A stretch of 50,354 nt of DNA, taken from positions 1-50,354 of the forward strand of contig OMJH01000017.1 in NCBI GenBank assembly GCA_900299295.1, given 5' to 3'. Of this stretch, positions 16,347 through 24,674 are shown in pieces. Each line of letters opens with the position of its first letter. Position 1 is the first letter of the stretch. Made by a program: the position numbers and the translations under genes. The stretch comes from Bacteroidota bacterium (GTDB lineage: Bacteria > Bacteroidota > Bacteroidia > B-17B0 > Aurantibacillaceae). The notes below the pieces were generated by a model. That model was not told the DNA's origin. It saw only the letters and a list, made by a program, of their open reading frames with translations, and ran no database searches.

Positions 16347-18305
16347 ATGTATTCAAACGAAAACAACAAGTTTTGCAATTCTCTTTTTTCTTATAGTCGG
16401 TTTATTTCACGGGAAGTAAAAATCGGCGATTTATACCTCGGAAATTCCCATCCCATTCGTTTGCAAAGTATGACCACAACTGATACAATGGATACCATTA
16501 AAACTGTTGAACAAAGCATTCGTATGATTGAAGCCGGAAGTGAAATCGTCCGTATAACAGCCCCTTCAATTAATGAGGCAAAAAATTTAGAGCTAATTAA
16601 AAATGAATTACGAAAAAGGGGTTATAATACACCTATTTGTGCTGATATTCACTTTACACCCAATGCGGCTGAATTTGCAGCAAGGGTAGTTGAAAAAGTA
16701 CGCGTTAATCCCGGCAATTACGCCGATAAAAAGAAATTTGAACAACATGATTACAGTGATTCTTCATATGAGGCTGAGCTGGAACGGATTCGGAAAAAAT
16801 TCACACCACTGGTTGCAATTTGCAAAGAATATGGAACTGCAATGCGTATCGGAACAAATCATGGTTCATTGTCTGACCGCATTTTGAGTCGTTACGGCGA
16901 CACTCCGCTCGGCATGGTTGAATCTGCGTTGGAATTCGTACGAATTTGCGAAGAAAATAATTTTCATGCGATTGTTCTTAGTATGAAAGCGAGCAATCCG
17001 CAGGTAATGGTTCAGGCCTACCGTTTACTTGTGAATAAAATGCTGGCAGAAGGAATGAATTATCCTTTGCACCTTGGTGTAACCGAGGCAGGCGACGGTG
17101 AAGACGGACGAATAAAATCTGCAGTTGGAATTGGCACATTACTCGAAGATGGATTGGGCGACACTATTCGGGTTTCACTAACCGAAGAACCTGAATTTGA
17201 AATACCTGTTGCACGTATTCTTGCAGAGCGATACTCAAAACGGATATCCGTAAAAAATATAGATGACGAAATTTCATCACCACTTTCATCTTTTTACTCT
17301 CCTTTCACCTACGAAAGAAGGAACACCCGTGAGGTAATTTCAATAGGAAAGTCTCAAGTTCCACGTGTTATCGCTGATCTCAGCGATAAAAATGAAATCA
17401 CCCAGGCATCACTCTTCGCCTATGGCTATCACTATGCTGTTCAAACAGACAAGTGGAATCTTAGTGACCAGGCGGTAGATTTTATTTATACTGGAAACAC
17501 ATCCGTTGACTTTGAAATTCCGGGAACGCTTGGAGTTATTTACAATACCGAAAAATGGAAGCAACATTCCCTAAAAGAAAGAACCTATCCTTTATTTTGT
17601 GCAGAAGAATTTATTCGTGCTACTGAAACTCATCCGCATCTGAATTTTGTAGCGGTAGATGTTGCATCGTTAAACGAAAATTTCGTTCAATCGATTTCTA
17701 AATTCAAAAATGTGGTATTAATAGCTGATACCTTATGCGAAAATGCCTTTCAGGATTTGCGCTCACTCTTTTTGTTACTTAAAAAATACAATTGTGATTT
17801 ACCCACCTTCATTAAAAGGAATTTCGTTAATTTGAATGATCAGCAGTTTCAATTATTTGCCGCAACGGATGTCGGAGGGTTATTGCTGGATGGATTTGGA
17901 GATGGCGTGTGGATGAAACAAAAAAATTGTGTGAGTAGCCAACTATTAAATTCAACCACGTTTGGAATTTTACAGGGCACACGAACTCGAATTTCAAAAA
18001 CAGAATATATTTCCTGTCCAAGTTGCGGAAGAACCTTATTTGATTTACAGGAAACAACCGCTAAGATCAGAAAAGTAACTGATCATTTAAAGGGCGTAAA
18101 AATCGGTATTATGGGATGCATTGTAAACGGACCTGGTGAGATGGCGGATGCCGATTACGGATATGTAGGAACCGGCCCCGGAAAAATTACTTTGTATAAA
18201 GGCAAAGAGGTAGTGAAGAAGAATGTTGCAAGTGAGGAGGCTGTGCAGGAACTCATCAACTTAATTCGCGAAAACGGTGATTGGGTTGAACGTGCCGAAA
18301 ATTAA
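16347..18305 (+). CDS. ispG: 4-hydroxy-3-methylbut-2-enyl-diphosphate synthase, long form
   Basis: Seen: 652 residues from ATG 16347; the frame extends to a TTG at 16329, which is rejected. The TIM barrel begins RLQSMTTTDTMDT and includes ADIHFTPNAAEFAA and VRVNPGNYADKK. An insert of roughly 250 residues (about 290-540) separates it from the C-terminal Fe-S domain, which carries CPSCGRTLFD and IMGCIVNGPGEMADADYGYVG, supplying the three [4Fe-4S] cysteines. Known: IspG makes HMBPP in the MEP isoprenoid pathway; Bacteroidota, Chlamydiae and plants use this longer three-domain form against about 370 residues in E. coli. Its stop overlaps the convergent barrel gene's stop in a shared TTAA. Confidence 0.95.
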   Translation: MYSNENNKFCNSLFSYSRFISREVKIGDLYLGNSHPIRLQSMTTTDTMDTIKTVEQSIRMIEAGSEIVRITAPSINEAKNLELIKNELRKRGYNTPICADIHFTPNAAEFAARVVEKVRVNPGNYADKKKFEQHDYSDSSYEAELERIRKKFTPLVAICKEYGTAMRIGTNHGSLSDRILSRYGDTPLGMVESALEFVRICEENNFHAIVLSMKASNPQVMVQAYRLLVNKMLAEGMNYPLHLGVTEAGDGEDGRIKSAVGIGTLLEDGLGDTIRVSLTEEPEFEIPVARILAERYSKRISVKNIDDEISSPLSSFYSPFTYERRNTREVISIGKSQVPRVIADLSDKNEITQASLFAYGYHYAVQTDKWNLSDQAVDFIYTGNTSVDFEIPGTLGVIYNTEKWKQHSLKERTYPLFCAEEFIRATETHPHLNFVAVDVASLNENFVQSISKFKNVVLIADTLCENAFQDLRSLFLLLKKYNCDLPTFIKRNFVNLNDQQFQLFAATDVGGLLLDGFGDGVWMKQKNCVSSQLLNSTTFGILQGTRTRISKTEYISCPSCGRTLFDLQETTAKIRKVTDHLKGVKIGIMGCIVNGPGEMADADYGYVGTGPGKITLYKGKEVVKKNVASEEAVQELINLIRENGDWVERAEN

Positions 18306-19045
18306 AAACGGATTCCGCAGCCAATCCCTGCATGAACCTGTGAGATGAATAAACTTCGCGCAGTAAATTCCTCCTCAAATAAAAAACGTGAAGGTGGATA
18401 TTTTACTATTATTGAAAAGTTAAAGGCGCGCCGCAAATCATCTTTAAAAAACTCCATTCCCCAGGCTAACTGAAAATACATCCCTAATGAATTATTTTTT
18501 GCTGAAGGGATTAACTGAGTTACCACCTTTGCATTAAAAATTGTTTTTCCTGAGACATCCGTTACAATACAAGCTGCAGGTAAAACAAATCGCATAGCCG
18601 GCCCGGCATCAAAAAAATATTTGTACCTGTCTCTCATTTTTCCCTCAAAAAAACTTCGAAATAATATCGGGAAAACCATTTCGTTCCAACGCAAAGAATA
18701 ACCAAAATCAAAATTTTTATCATATATGGCCGGCGCCCCGCTTTTAAAATAATAAGATGAAAATTTGGTTCCGTGCGAAAACCATTCGGCTCCGGAAACC
18801 AATGAAAATTTCCGGGTTATGCGAAATTCAGGGATGACGGCAACAGAAAAAGCCGGTAAAAAATTAAGTCGACTCGAATGATGTAAATTTCCGGAGTAAT
18901 ACCCATAAAAAGTATGAGCATTTAAATGTAAATACAACCTTTCCGTATTTTTTTGAGAAAACAGCGAAGTGATGAATGAGGCGCCAAGCAAAAAAAATAA
19001 AAAAAAATGGCGACGCAAACAATAGTATCTTAAACTCAAAATCAC
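18302..19045 (-). CDS. Predicted outer-membrane beta-barrel protein
   Basis: Seen: 247 residues starting with GTG at 19045, three bases after the SDR stop; no ATG occurs before the hydrophobic segment. A signal peptide of about 30 residues (FFLFFLLGASFITSLFSQ) precedes a protein of alternating beta-strand pattern (FSLVSGAEWFSHG, FPILFRSFF, YFFDAGPAMRF, GMYFQLAWGMEFF). It ends GIRF, a C-terminal Phe as in outer-membrane barrel beta-signals. No specific family is recognised; PorT-like or generic Bacteroidota barrels are the nearest idea. Last gene of a six-gene minus-strand run. Confidence 0.7.
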   Translation of the reverse strand: MILSLRYYCLRRHFFLFFLLGASFITSLFSQKNTERLYLHLNAHTFYGYYSGNLHHSSRLNFLPAFSVAVIPEFRITRKFSLVSGAEWFSHGTKFSSYYFKSGAPAIYDKNFDFGYSLRWNEMVFPILFRSFFEGKMRDRYKYFFDAGPAMRFVLPAACIVTDVSGKTIFNAKVVTQLIPSAKNNSLGMYFQLAWGMEFFKDDLRRAFNFSIIVKYPPSRFLFEEEFTARSLFISQVHAGIGCGIRF

Positions 19046-19048
19046 AAA

Positions 19049-19801
19049 TTACTCGCGAACAGATACAGTAGAACTTGCTTGTCTGGTTGGCATAATTACC
19101 AATTCATTGATATTTACGTGCGCCGGCCGGGAATACATCCAGTAAATTGTTTCAGCAATGTCTTCAGCGGTAAGCGGCTGCAATCCTTTATACACGTTTT
19201 TTGCACGCTCCTCATCGCCCTTAAAACGCACCACGCTGAATTCTGTTTCCGCCATGCCTGGATTTATACTGCTTACTTTTATTCCATGCTGAACCAAATC
19301 CATTCGCATTCCTCTGTTAAGTGCATCTACGGCAAATTTTGTGGCACAATACACATTCCCGTTGGGATAAACTTCCTTACCGGCAATACTTCCGACATTT
19401 ATTATGTGTCCACGTTTTTGCTGAATCATTAACGGAGATACAATTCGTGTCATGTATAGCAAACCCTTAACATTTGTATCTACCATTCGCTCCCAGTCAT
19501 CAATTAGTCCGTCATGGATAGAGGACATGCCCACGGCAAGCCCCGCGTTATTAACGAGTAATTCAATTTTCTTAAATGAATCAGGTAGCTCATTAATAGC
19601 TCTTTCCACTTGGGAAAAGTTACGTATATCAAAATCAAGTGCTATGACATTAACTTTATGCATAGATTCAATTTCCTTTTTGAGGTCATTCAAACGCTGG
19701 GTTCTGCGTCCGGTGATAATCAAATCGAATCCTTTCGAAGCGAATAACTGCGCAGTGGCTTTACCAAAACCTGCAGTGGCGCCTGTAATTAATACAATCA
19801 T
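19049..19801 (-). CDS. Short-chain dehydrogenase/reductase (YdfG-like)
   Basis: Seen: 250 residues, classical SDR. Cofactor motif TGATAGFG near residues 6-13, then ITGRR, which favours NADP(H); structural NNAG near 86-89; catalytic Ser in INVGSIAG and the YCATK Tyr-Lys pair near 151-155. Known: relatives such as E. coli YdfG oxidise L-allo-threonine, serine or 3-hydroxy acids. Nine bases downstream of the amino-acid permease, which fits hydroxy-amino-acid metabolism, but the substrate is inferred only from similarity. Confidence 0.88.
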   Translation of the reverse strand: MIVLITGATAGFGKATAQLFASKGFDLIITGRRTQRLNDLKKEIESMHKVNVIALDFDIRNFSQVERAINELPDSFKKIELLVNNAGLAVGMSSIHDGLIDDWERMVDTNVKGLLYMTRIVSPLMIQQKRGHIINVGSIAGKEVYPNGNVYCATKFAVDALNRGMRMDLVQHGIKVSSINPGMAETEFSVVRFKGDEERAKNVYKGLQPLTAEDIAETIYWMYSRPAHVNINELVIMPTRQASSTVSVRE

Positions 19802-19810
19802 AATTTTTAT

Positions 19811-21541
19811 TTAGTGTTGAGAATTCAATCGGCTCTTCTGATATCCGTAAATAAAATAAATCAAAAGTCCTAAGGCAAGCCACGCCAGAAACCACAACCA
19901 GTTCTCCTTGGTCATTCCGGTTAAAAGATAGAGGCAGGATATAAGGCCCAGCAATGGAATGAGAGAATATTTTTTAATTATTGCAAGAACAGATAAAACA
20001 AAACAAATACACCAAAAAACTATTCCTGCAATTTTAAAAGTAGCCAGGTCCATAAAGGATTTTTTACCTGAGGTAAAATCCGCTTCAGAAGAAAAATCAA
20101 AATTAAGGAGGTCCTCGAAATAATGGGTGAAGTAATATACAGTCGGGATAATTAAAATTAATAATGGTAACAACACATAACCTCCATTTATGTAGGGTAA
20201 GTGAAACTTGCCTTTTTCACGTGGACGTGCAGGAATGAGTAGTACACCCCCACAAACTAAAACAAATGCAAATAAGGTTCCGATACTTGTAAAATCAAGT
20301 ACAAATGTTTTATCAGTAAAAAATAACGGTACACCCACAACCATTCCTGTTATTGCTGTTGAAAAACCGGGCGTTTTATATTTCGGGTGAATTTGCTGAA
20401 ACTTCTTTGGCAACAGTCCGTCACGGCTCATGCTCATCCAAATTCTTGGTTGACCCATTTGAAAAACAAGCAAGACGCTGCTCATCGCGACAACTGCACA
20501 CACTGCAACCAGGAATTGCATCCATCCAACATTTAATTGATCTTTTTCAAAAATAAAGGCGAGGGGATCGCCTACTCCATCAAACTTTTTATAATCGACA
20601 GCACCGGTTAATACCAGCGATAAAAGAATGTATACGATGGTACAAATTACCAAGGAATATATCATTCCACGGGGTAAATCGCGCTGAGGATTTTTACTTT
20701 CTTCGGCAAGAACTGAAACTGCATCGAAACCGATATATGCAAAAAAAACTCCGCTGACCGCGAGCATAATTCCACTAAAGCCATTTGGCATAAATGAGTG
20801 AACACCGTTTGTATTAGGCGGATTCCAGTTGGCAGTAAGGCCATTTGAAAACACGAAATAACCCCCAACAAGAATAACCATTGAAACAACAATTAATTTA
20901 AGTATCACCATTACATTACTGAAGTTTCGGCTTTCCTTTACACCGCGAAATACAAGCGCTGTAATTAATAAATTAATCATAACAGCAGGGATGTCTGCAA
21001 TCAACCGTATCCCCATGAAAATGGGTGCACTGCGCCATGCCAGCAACAACTCCTGATTACTGCTTCCGTTTTCAACTGCCTTTTTTGCTTCGAGATACGA
21101 TGTGCAGAAATAAGGAGGAATATGCCATCCGCATTTATCCATAAGTGAGGTAAAATAATCGCTCCATGAAAAAGCAACGTAAATGTTTCCAATCGAATAT
21201 TCCATCAACAATGCCCAACCAATAATCCAGGCAAAAATTTCACCAAAAGAAACATAAGCATAGGTGTAAGCGCTTCCTGAAACCGGAATTCGTGACGCAA
21301 ATTCACTGTAACAAAACGCAGTGAAACTGCATGCTACAGCAACAATTACGAACAGCAGAATTACTCCTGGACCACCACTAAAAACAGCGCCGCCTAAACT
21401 ACTAAAACTACCTGCGCCAATAATGGCGGCGATCCCGAAAAAAGTAAGATCACGAAGAGTAAGTACCTTATGTAAGCCTTGCCCATGTTCTGATTCGGCA
21501 GCATTAATTGAACTAACAGATTTACGTCGTAGAATTTTCAT
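19811..21541 (-). CDS. APC-superfamily amino-acid permease
   Basis: Seen: 576 residues with 12-14 predicted transmembrane helices. The N-terminal region LTLRDLTFFGIAAIIGAGSFSSLGGA is the APC TM1 substrate-binding loop (GxG). FYSEFASRIPVSGSAYTYAY-like sequence follows (CYSEFASRIPVSGSAY), and later VFFAYIGFDAVSVLAEESKNPQRDLPRG is a well-known signature of cationic or neutral amino-acid transporters. Known: proton-coupled uptake of amino acids at the inner membrane. Its own -7 box lies 11 nt upstream, so it may be expressed apart from the GT-C-like gene before it. Substrate not determinable. Confidence 0.9.
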   Translation of the reverse strand: MKILRRKSVSSINAAESEHGQGLHKVLTLRDLTFFGIAAIIGAGSFSSLGGAVFSGGPGVILLFVIVAVACSFTAFCYSEFASRIPVSGSAYTYAYVSFGEIFAWIIGWALLMEYSIGNIYVAFSWSDYFTSLMDKCGWHIPPYFCTSYLEAKKAVENGSSNQELLLAWRSAPIFMGIRLIADIPAVMINLLITALVFRGVKESRNFSNVMVILKLIVVSMVILVGGYFVFSNGLTANWNPPNTNGVHSFMPNGFSGIMLAVSGVFFAYIGFDAVSVLAEESKNPQRDLPRGMIYSLVICTIVYILLSLVLTGAVDYKKFDGVGDPLAFIFEKDQLNVGWMQFLVAVCAVVAMSSVLLVFQMGQPRIWMSMSRDGLLPKKFQQIHPKYKTPGFSTAITGMVVGVPLFFTDKTFVLDFTSIGTLFAFVLVCGGVLLIPARPREKGKFHLPYINGGYVLLPLLILIIPTVYYFTHYFEDLLNFDFSSEADFTSGKKSFMDLATFKIAGIVFWCICFVLSVLAIIKKYSLIPLLGLISCLYLLTGMTKENWLWFLAWLALGLLIYFIYGYQKSRLNSQH

Positions 21542-21552
21542 TGATGGAAAAA

Positions 21553-21560
21553 CAAAAATA
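21553..21560 (-). promoter_or_regulatory. Candidate -7 box for the amino-acid permease
   Basis: TATTTTTG on the minus strand lies in the 23-base gap between the membrane-protein gene and the permease, 11 nt before the permease ATG. A TTG lies 15 nt upstream, slightly too close for the consensus. Would act as an internal promoter. Confidence 0.28.
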
Positions 21561-21564
21561 AGGA

Positions 21565-23097
21565 TTAAGATGCATCAACCATAAACTTAATTAATTTGGT
21601 ACTGCGCAGCTTTTCAACATCAACCAAAGAAAAAATACCTGCAAGTAAAAATGGGAGTGCAGGAGCTTTGTAGCGAACAATTGCACCGACCACCGGGGTA
21701 GTAAAGCCAATGATTAAAAATAAAGTTAGAACAAAGAAAAAAGTAAAAAGAAAAAAGTTATTGGTAACATCATGAAATGAAATAAAAAAAAGTGACCCGA
21801 TGATTAAAAATATAAAGATTAAATTTTCAATGAAGCAGATTTTTTGCTGCAAGGATTTACATTCGTTGGGGAAAGGCCGAAAAAGAACGTTCCCGATTGC
21901 TGAAGGTAGATACCCAATAAACGATGAAAAACTATAGTTTAAATGCGGCATTAGGTATGCGCTGCCTGCAGGAGGAATATTTGCAGATAACCAATACAAG
22001 GCCGTGTCTTTAGAATTGGTAATTTCAATAGTATCAGTTTTTGATATTGAATTCCAGGTAAGATAAGTGCTTCCTGAACGAATAATTACCGTGTCTTTTT
22101 TTGCAGTTTTAATAATATTCATTTGATCATTGTACTTCATCCATACTGCAGTTGAATCCCGATATAAAAAAATCCCGCCCTTTGCCACATTAATAAAATC
22201 ATGCTGATACCGAACTAGCTCCTTAACGGGATTTAGATTTAAAACAAACAAACATAGCGTGAAAACAGAAATAAGAAAAAGTAAAAAAACAGAAAGAAAT
22301 ACAATAACTGCATAATTGAATCTCCAATTTTTAATCAAAAAGAAAGAAAAAAGTGCAGGTAGTAGAAGGATAAAGAAATAAGGTTTCACTAAAAAAGAAA
22401 GAAAAATACTAAAAGAAAAAAAGAATAACGTTTTTATATCCGTTTTATGTTCACGAAAAAACCGGAAAGAGGAGAAGATAAAAATTCCGTTGGCAAAAAT
22501 TAATAGCCCTTCCTTCAATAAAGCAGAACTCCAAAATATAAGCGAGGGCGAAAAAACTAATGCGAGAATCAATAATTTTATTTTACCTGCAAAAAATGGA
22601 CGAAAGGCATGAAATATTGCAACTAAACCTGTTAAGGAGAGAAAACTCATAATAACAGTTCCTCCATGAAAAGCACCAAAAGAAATTAATTGAACAATTG
22701 CATCGAAACGAATTATTGTTCGACAATCATTTATTAGAAAAAAATCGTGCACGCGAGACCAGCGTTGCATTTTTGAAATATAAGTTTCGAACAAATGATA
22801 ATCATTGTTTTGGAACCCCAATAGTAAGCGGATACCATCTAGCGGTCTTGTTCGCAGGGCATCAGCAATTATTTTCCCGTCGTTGTAATACAACAACACA
22901 TCCGAGGTTTGCGGGTCCGTATACAAATGCGTATAAACAAAAGTTAAGGCAATTCCGAAAAGAATTTTTAAACTAAAAAATAGCTGAATCCAAATTGTTG
23001 AAATGCCGGTTATTTTAAAAAAAGAAGCTTTGCCAATGATGTATAAGAATAAAACAGCAAACAGAAACGGGAGAAGGAAGTTTAAAACAGTTGTCAT
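21565..23097 (-). CDS. Multi-spanning membrane protein, possibly GT-C-type
   Basis: Not assigned to a known family. Seen: 510 residues with about ten hydrophobic helices. An extracytoplasmic loop (about residues 60-125) carries acidic motifs (TSDVLLYYNDGK) after TM2, then SPSLIFWSSALLKEGL (about 183-198), and a large hydrophilic loop (about 287-390). RYKAPALPFLLAGIF near the C-terminus (about 475-489) resembles the RY..P..P motif seen in membrane glycosyltransferases and polymerases. Inferred: a lipid-linked-sugar glycosyltransferase or polymerase. Its upstream partners encode a PAP2 phosphatase and a propeller protein, 3 bases away, supporting an envelope role. Other integral membrane functions are not excluded. 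Confidence 0.65.
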   Translation of the reverse strand: MTTVLNFLLPFLFAVLFLYIIGKASFFKITGISTIWIQLFFSLKILFGIALTFVYTHLYTDPQTSDVLLYYNDGKIIADALRTRPLDGIRLLLGFQNNDYHLFETYISKMQRWSRVHDFFLINDCRTIIRFDAIVQLISFGAFHGGTVIMSFLSLTGLVAIFHAFRPFFAGKIKLLILALVFSPSLIFWSSALLKEGLLIFANGIFIFSSFRFFREHKTDIKTLFFFSFSIFLSFLVKPYFFILLLPALFSFFLIKNWRFNYAVIVFLSVFLLFLISVFTLCLFVLNLNPVKELVRYQHDFINVAKGGIFLYRDSTAVWMKYNDQMNIIKTAKKDTVIIRSGSTYLTWNSISKTDTIEITNSKDTALYWLSANIPPAGSAYLMPHLNYSFSSFIGYLPSAIGNVLFRPFPNECKSLQQKICFIENLIFIFLIIGSLFFISFHDVTNNFFLFTFFFVLTLFLIIGFTTPVVGAIVRYKAPALPFLLAGIFSLVDVEKLRSTKLIKFMVDAS

Positions 23098-23100
23098 TTT

Positions 23101-23997
23101 TCAATCTTTACTCATGTTTACCACTGCCAGCCATTTGCCGTTAGGGGAAAAAGCAAACCGAGTAATTTTTTTTATTCCGAACGAAGTAAAGTCCGCCAAT
23201 TCAAGCCACATTTTCAACTCTTGATCAAATCGCATCAACTTTTTATCTTGACTCTTCAGCAATCCCAATCGCTGATGCCAGATAAAATCTTCACTTTCAA
23301 GATTCAATTCAGTAATCAAAACGGAATGCTGGGTACGTAAGTCATATTGCCGAATTTGAGCTTGGTCATTATCTTTAATACCGTAGATAAATTTTTTCAA
23401 TCCCGAATTCCTGAAGGAACGCGTTGGTTGGTTCGCTAAAAATACACGTTTTTTACTTTTCAAATCGGTGACCCAAAGTGAATGGGGCGATGTAAGTTTA
23501 TAAAACAATAAAGAATCATTGTTTAACCACCAATAGTAACCAACACTATCCAAACTTGCATCCACCAATTGTTGCTGCGCTTCAGTTATTGCCACTTCAT
23601 TCTTTTTGTTTGATTTCCTGAACTTCCAAATCCGTTGAACAGAATCAGGCTCTACCACAACTACCGAAATAAATGATAAATCAGGAGTTACCATCGGACT
23701 GTATTCGCTAACCTTTGTGTTGGTTATTTGAGAAGTTTTTTTTGCCCTCAGATCAAACTCATAAATATCAGACTGAACACCATCACGAATAGAAGTAAAT
23801 AGCATTTGCCTATTGTCGTTTGTAAAAAAGGGCTGATTATCATAACCCGGATTATTTGTTGCGTTAAGGCCTTTTTTAAGTAAAATTGCCTTATCCGTTA
23901 CGTCGATTTCAAACAGCCAGATATCACTTTCAGGTGGTGCTTGAGCAAATTCAACTAAAGATGACAAAAAAAGGAAAATCACTAATAATGTTTTCAT
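23101..23997 (-). CDS. Secreted TolB-like beta-propeller protein
   Basis: Seen: 298 residues. Signal peptide of about 19 residues (LLVIFLFLSSLVEFAQA). Repeated WD40/PD40-like blades follow: DNRQMLFTSIRDGVQSDIYEFDL, VSEYSPMVTPDLSFISVVV, and near the end ITRFAFSPNGKWLAVVNMS. Known: PD40 propellers occur in TolB and many Bacteroidota periplasmic proteins, where they bind peptides or scaffold complexes. No enzyme motif is seen. It lies 8 bases after PAP2 and 3 bases before the GT-C-like gene, so all three should be made together. Confidence 0.75.
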   Translation of the reverse strand: MKTLLVIFLFLSSLVEFAQAPPESDIWLFEIDVTDKAILLKKGLNATNNPGYDNQPFFTNDNRQMLFTSIRDGVQSDIYEFDLRAKKTSQITNTKVSEYSPMVTPDLSFISVVVVEPDSVQRIWKFRKSNKKNEVAITEAQQQLVDASLDSVGYYWWLNNDSLLFYKLTSPHSLWVTDLKSKKRVFLANQPTRSFRNSGLKKFIYGIKDNDQAQIRQYDLRTQHSVLITELNLESEDFIWHQRLGLLKSQDKKLMRFDQELKMWLELADFTSFGIKKITRFAFSPNGKWLAVVNMSKD

Positions 23998-24005
23998 GAA
24001 GTATT

Positions 24006-24593
24006 TTAAGTTGAAGATGAGCCCTGTATATCCATTTCAAATTTCTGAAACATTTTACATTGGAAATAATAAAAAAGAAATCCAAATGTAATCCCTACAA
24101 TCATTCCACCAACTACATCCGCAGGATAATGAACCCCGGCATAAATTCTTCCATATGAAACAAGCGAGGCCCAAATAAAAAGCAAGTATGCATTAATGCG
24201 TTTCATCGGCCGAAGCGTAAGAAAAACGAAAATTGCAATTCCCCACAGGTTTGCCGCGTGTGACGAAACAAAACCAAATTGCCCGCCACGTTCCGAATTA
24301 ATTAAATGAACGTTTTCTTTCAATTCAATGTTATGGGAGGGGCGGTAACGTTGAACCGAGTTTTTAATTAAAACTGAACTTTGGTCAGTAAACAAAACTA
24401 AAAACGCAACCAAAGTCAAACTCAGCCCTATTTTTTTTTTGAAACGTCGAACTAAAAAGAATAGAAACACAGCATAAAGTGGAATCCAGGTAACAACAAG
24501 TCCGCAATATCTAAAAAAAGTGTCAAACCATGGATTGTGAAAACCATTCAAAAATAAAAACAACCAACGATCGAGATATTCAAGCCATTCCAT
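24006..24593 (-). CDS. PAP2-family membrane phosphatase
   Basis: Seen: 195 residues with about five transmembrane helices. The three phosphatase signatures are present: KNSVQRYRP (Lys77 to Pro85), the SSHA motif (His112) and YGRIYAGVHYPADV (Arg149, His155, Asp159). Known: PAP2 enzymes dephosphorylate lipid phosphates including undecaprenyl pyrophosphate, phosphatidylglycerol phosphate or lipid A. First gene of a minus-strand run that includes a GT-C-like protein, so recycling of undecaprenyl carriers is a reasonable but unproven role. A -7 box ends 4 nt before its start codon. Confidence 0.9.
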   Translation of the reverse strand: MEWLEYLDRWLFLFLNGFHNPWFDTFFRYCGLVVTWIPLYAVFLFFLVRRFKKKIGLSLTLVAFLVLFTDQSSVLIKNSVQRYRPSHNIELKENVHLINSERGGQFGFVSSHAANLWGIAIFVFLTLRPMKRINAYLLFIWASLVSYGRIYAGVHYPADVVGGMIVGITFGFLFYYFQCKMFQKFEMDIQGSSST

Positions 24594-24597
24594 TTTT

Positions 24598-24605
24598 CAA
24601 AGGTA
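24598..24605 (-). promoter_or_regulatory. Candidate -7 box for the PAP2 run, nearly leaderless
   Basis: TACCTTTG on the minus strand matches TAnnTTTG and ends 4 nt before the PAP2 ATG at 24593. No TTG at the standard 17-23 spacing (nearest at 14 and 25 nt). Confidence 0.35.
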
Positions 24606-24674
24606 GAAAAAGCCAACGGCAAATAGCACTCAAAAATTCAAAAAGGTCCAGCCTCAACTAAACCAAAAGAAAAT

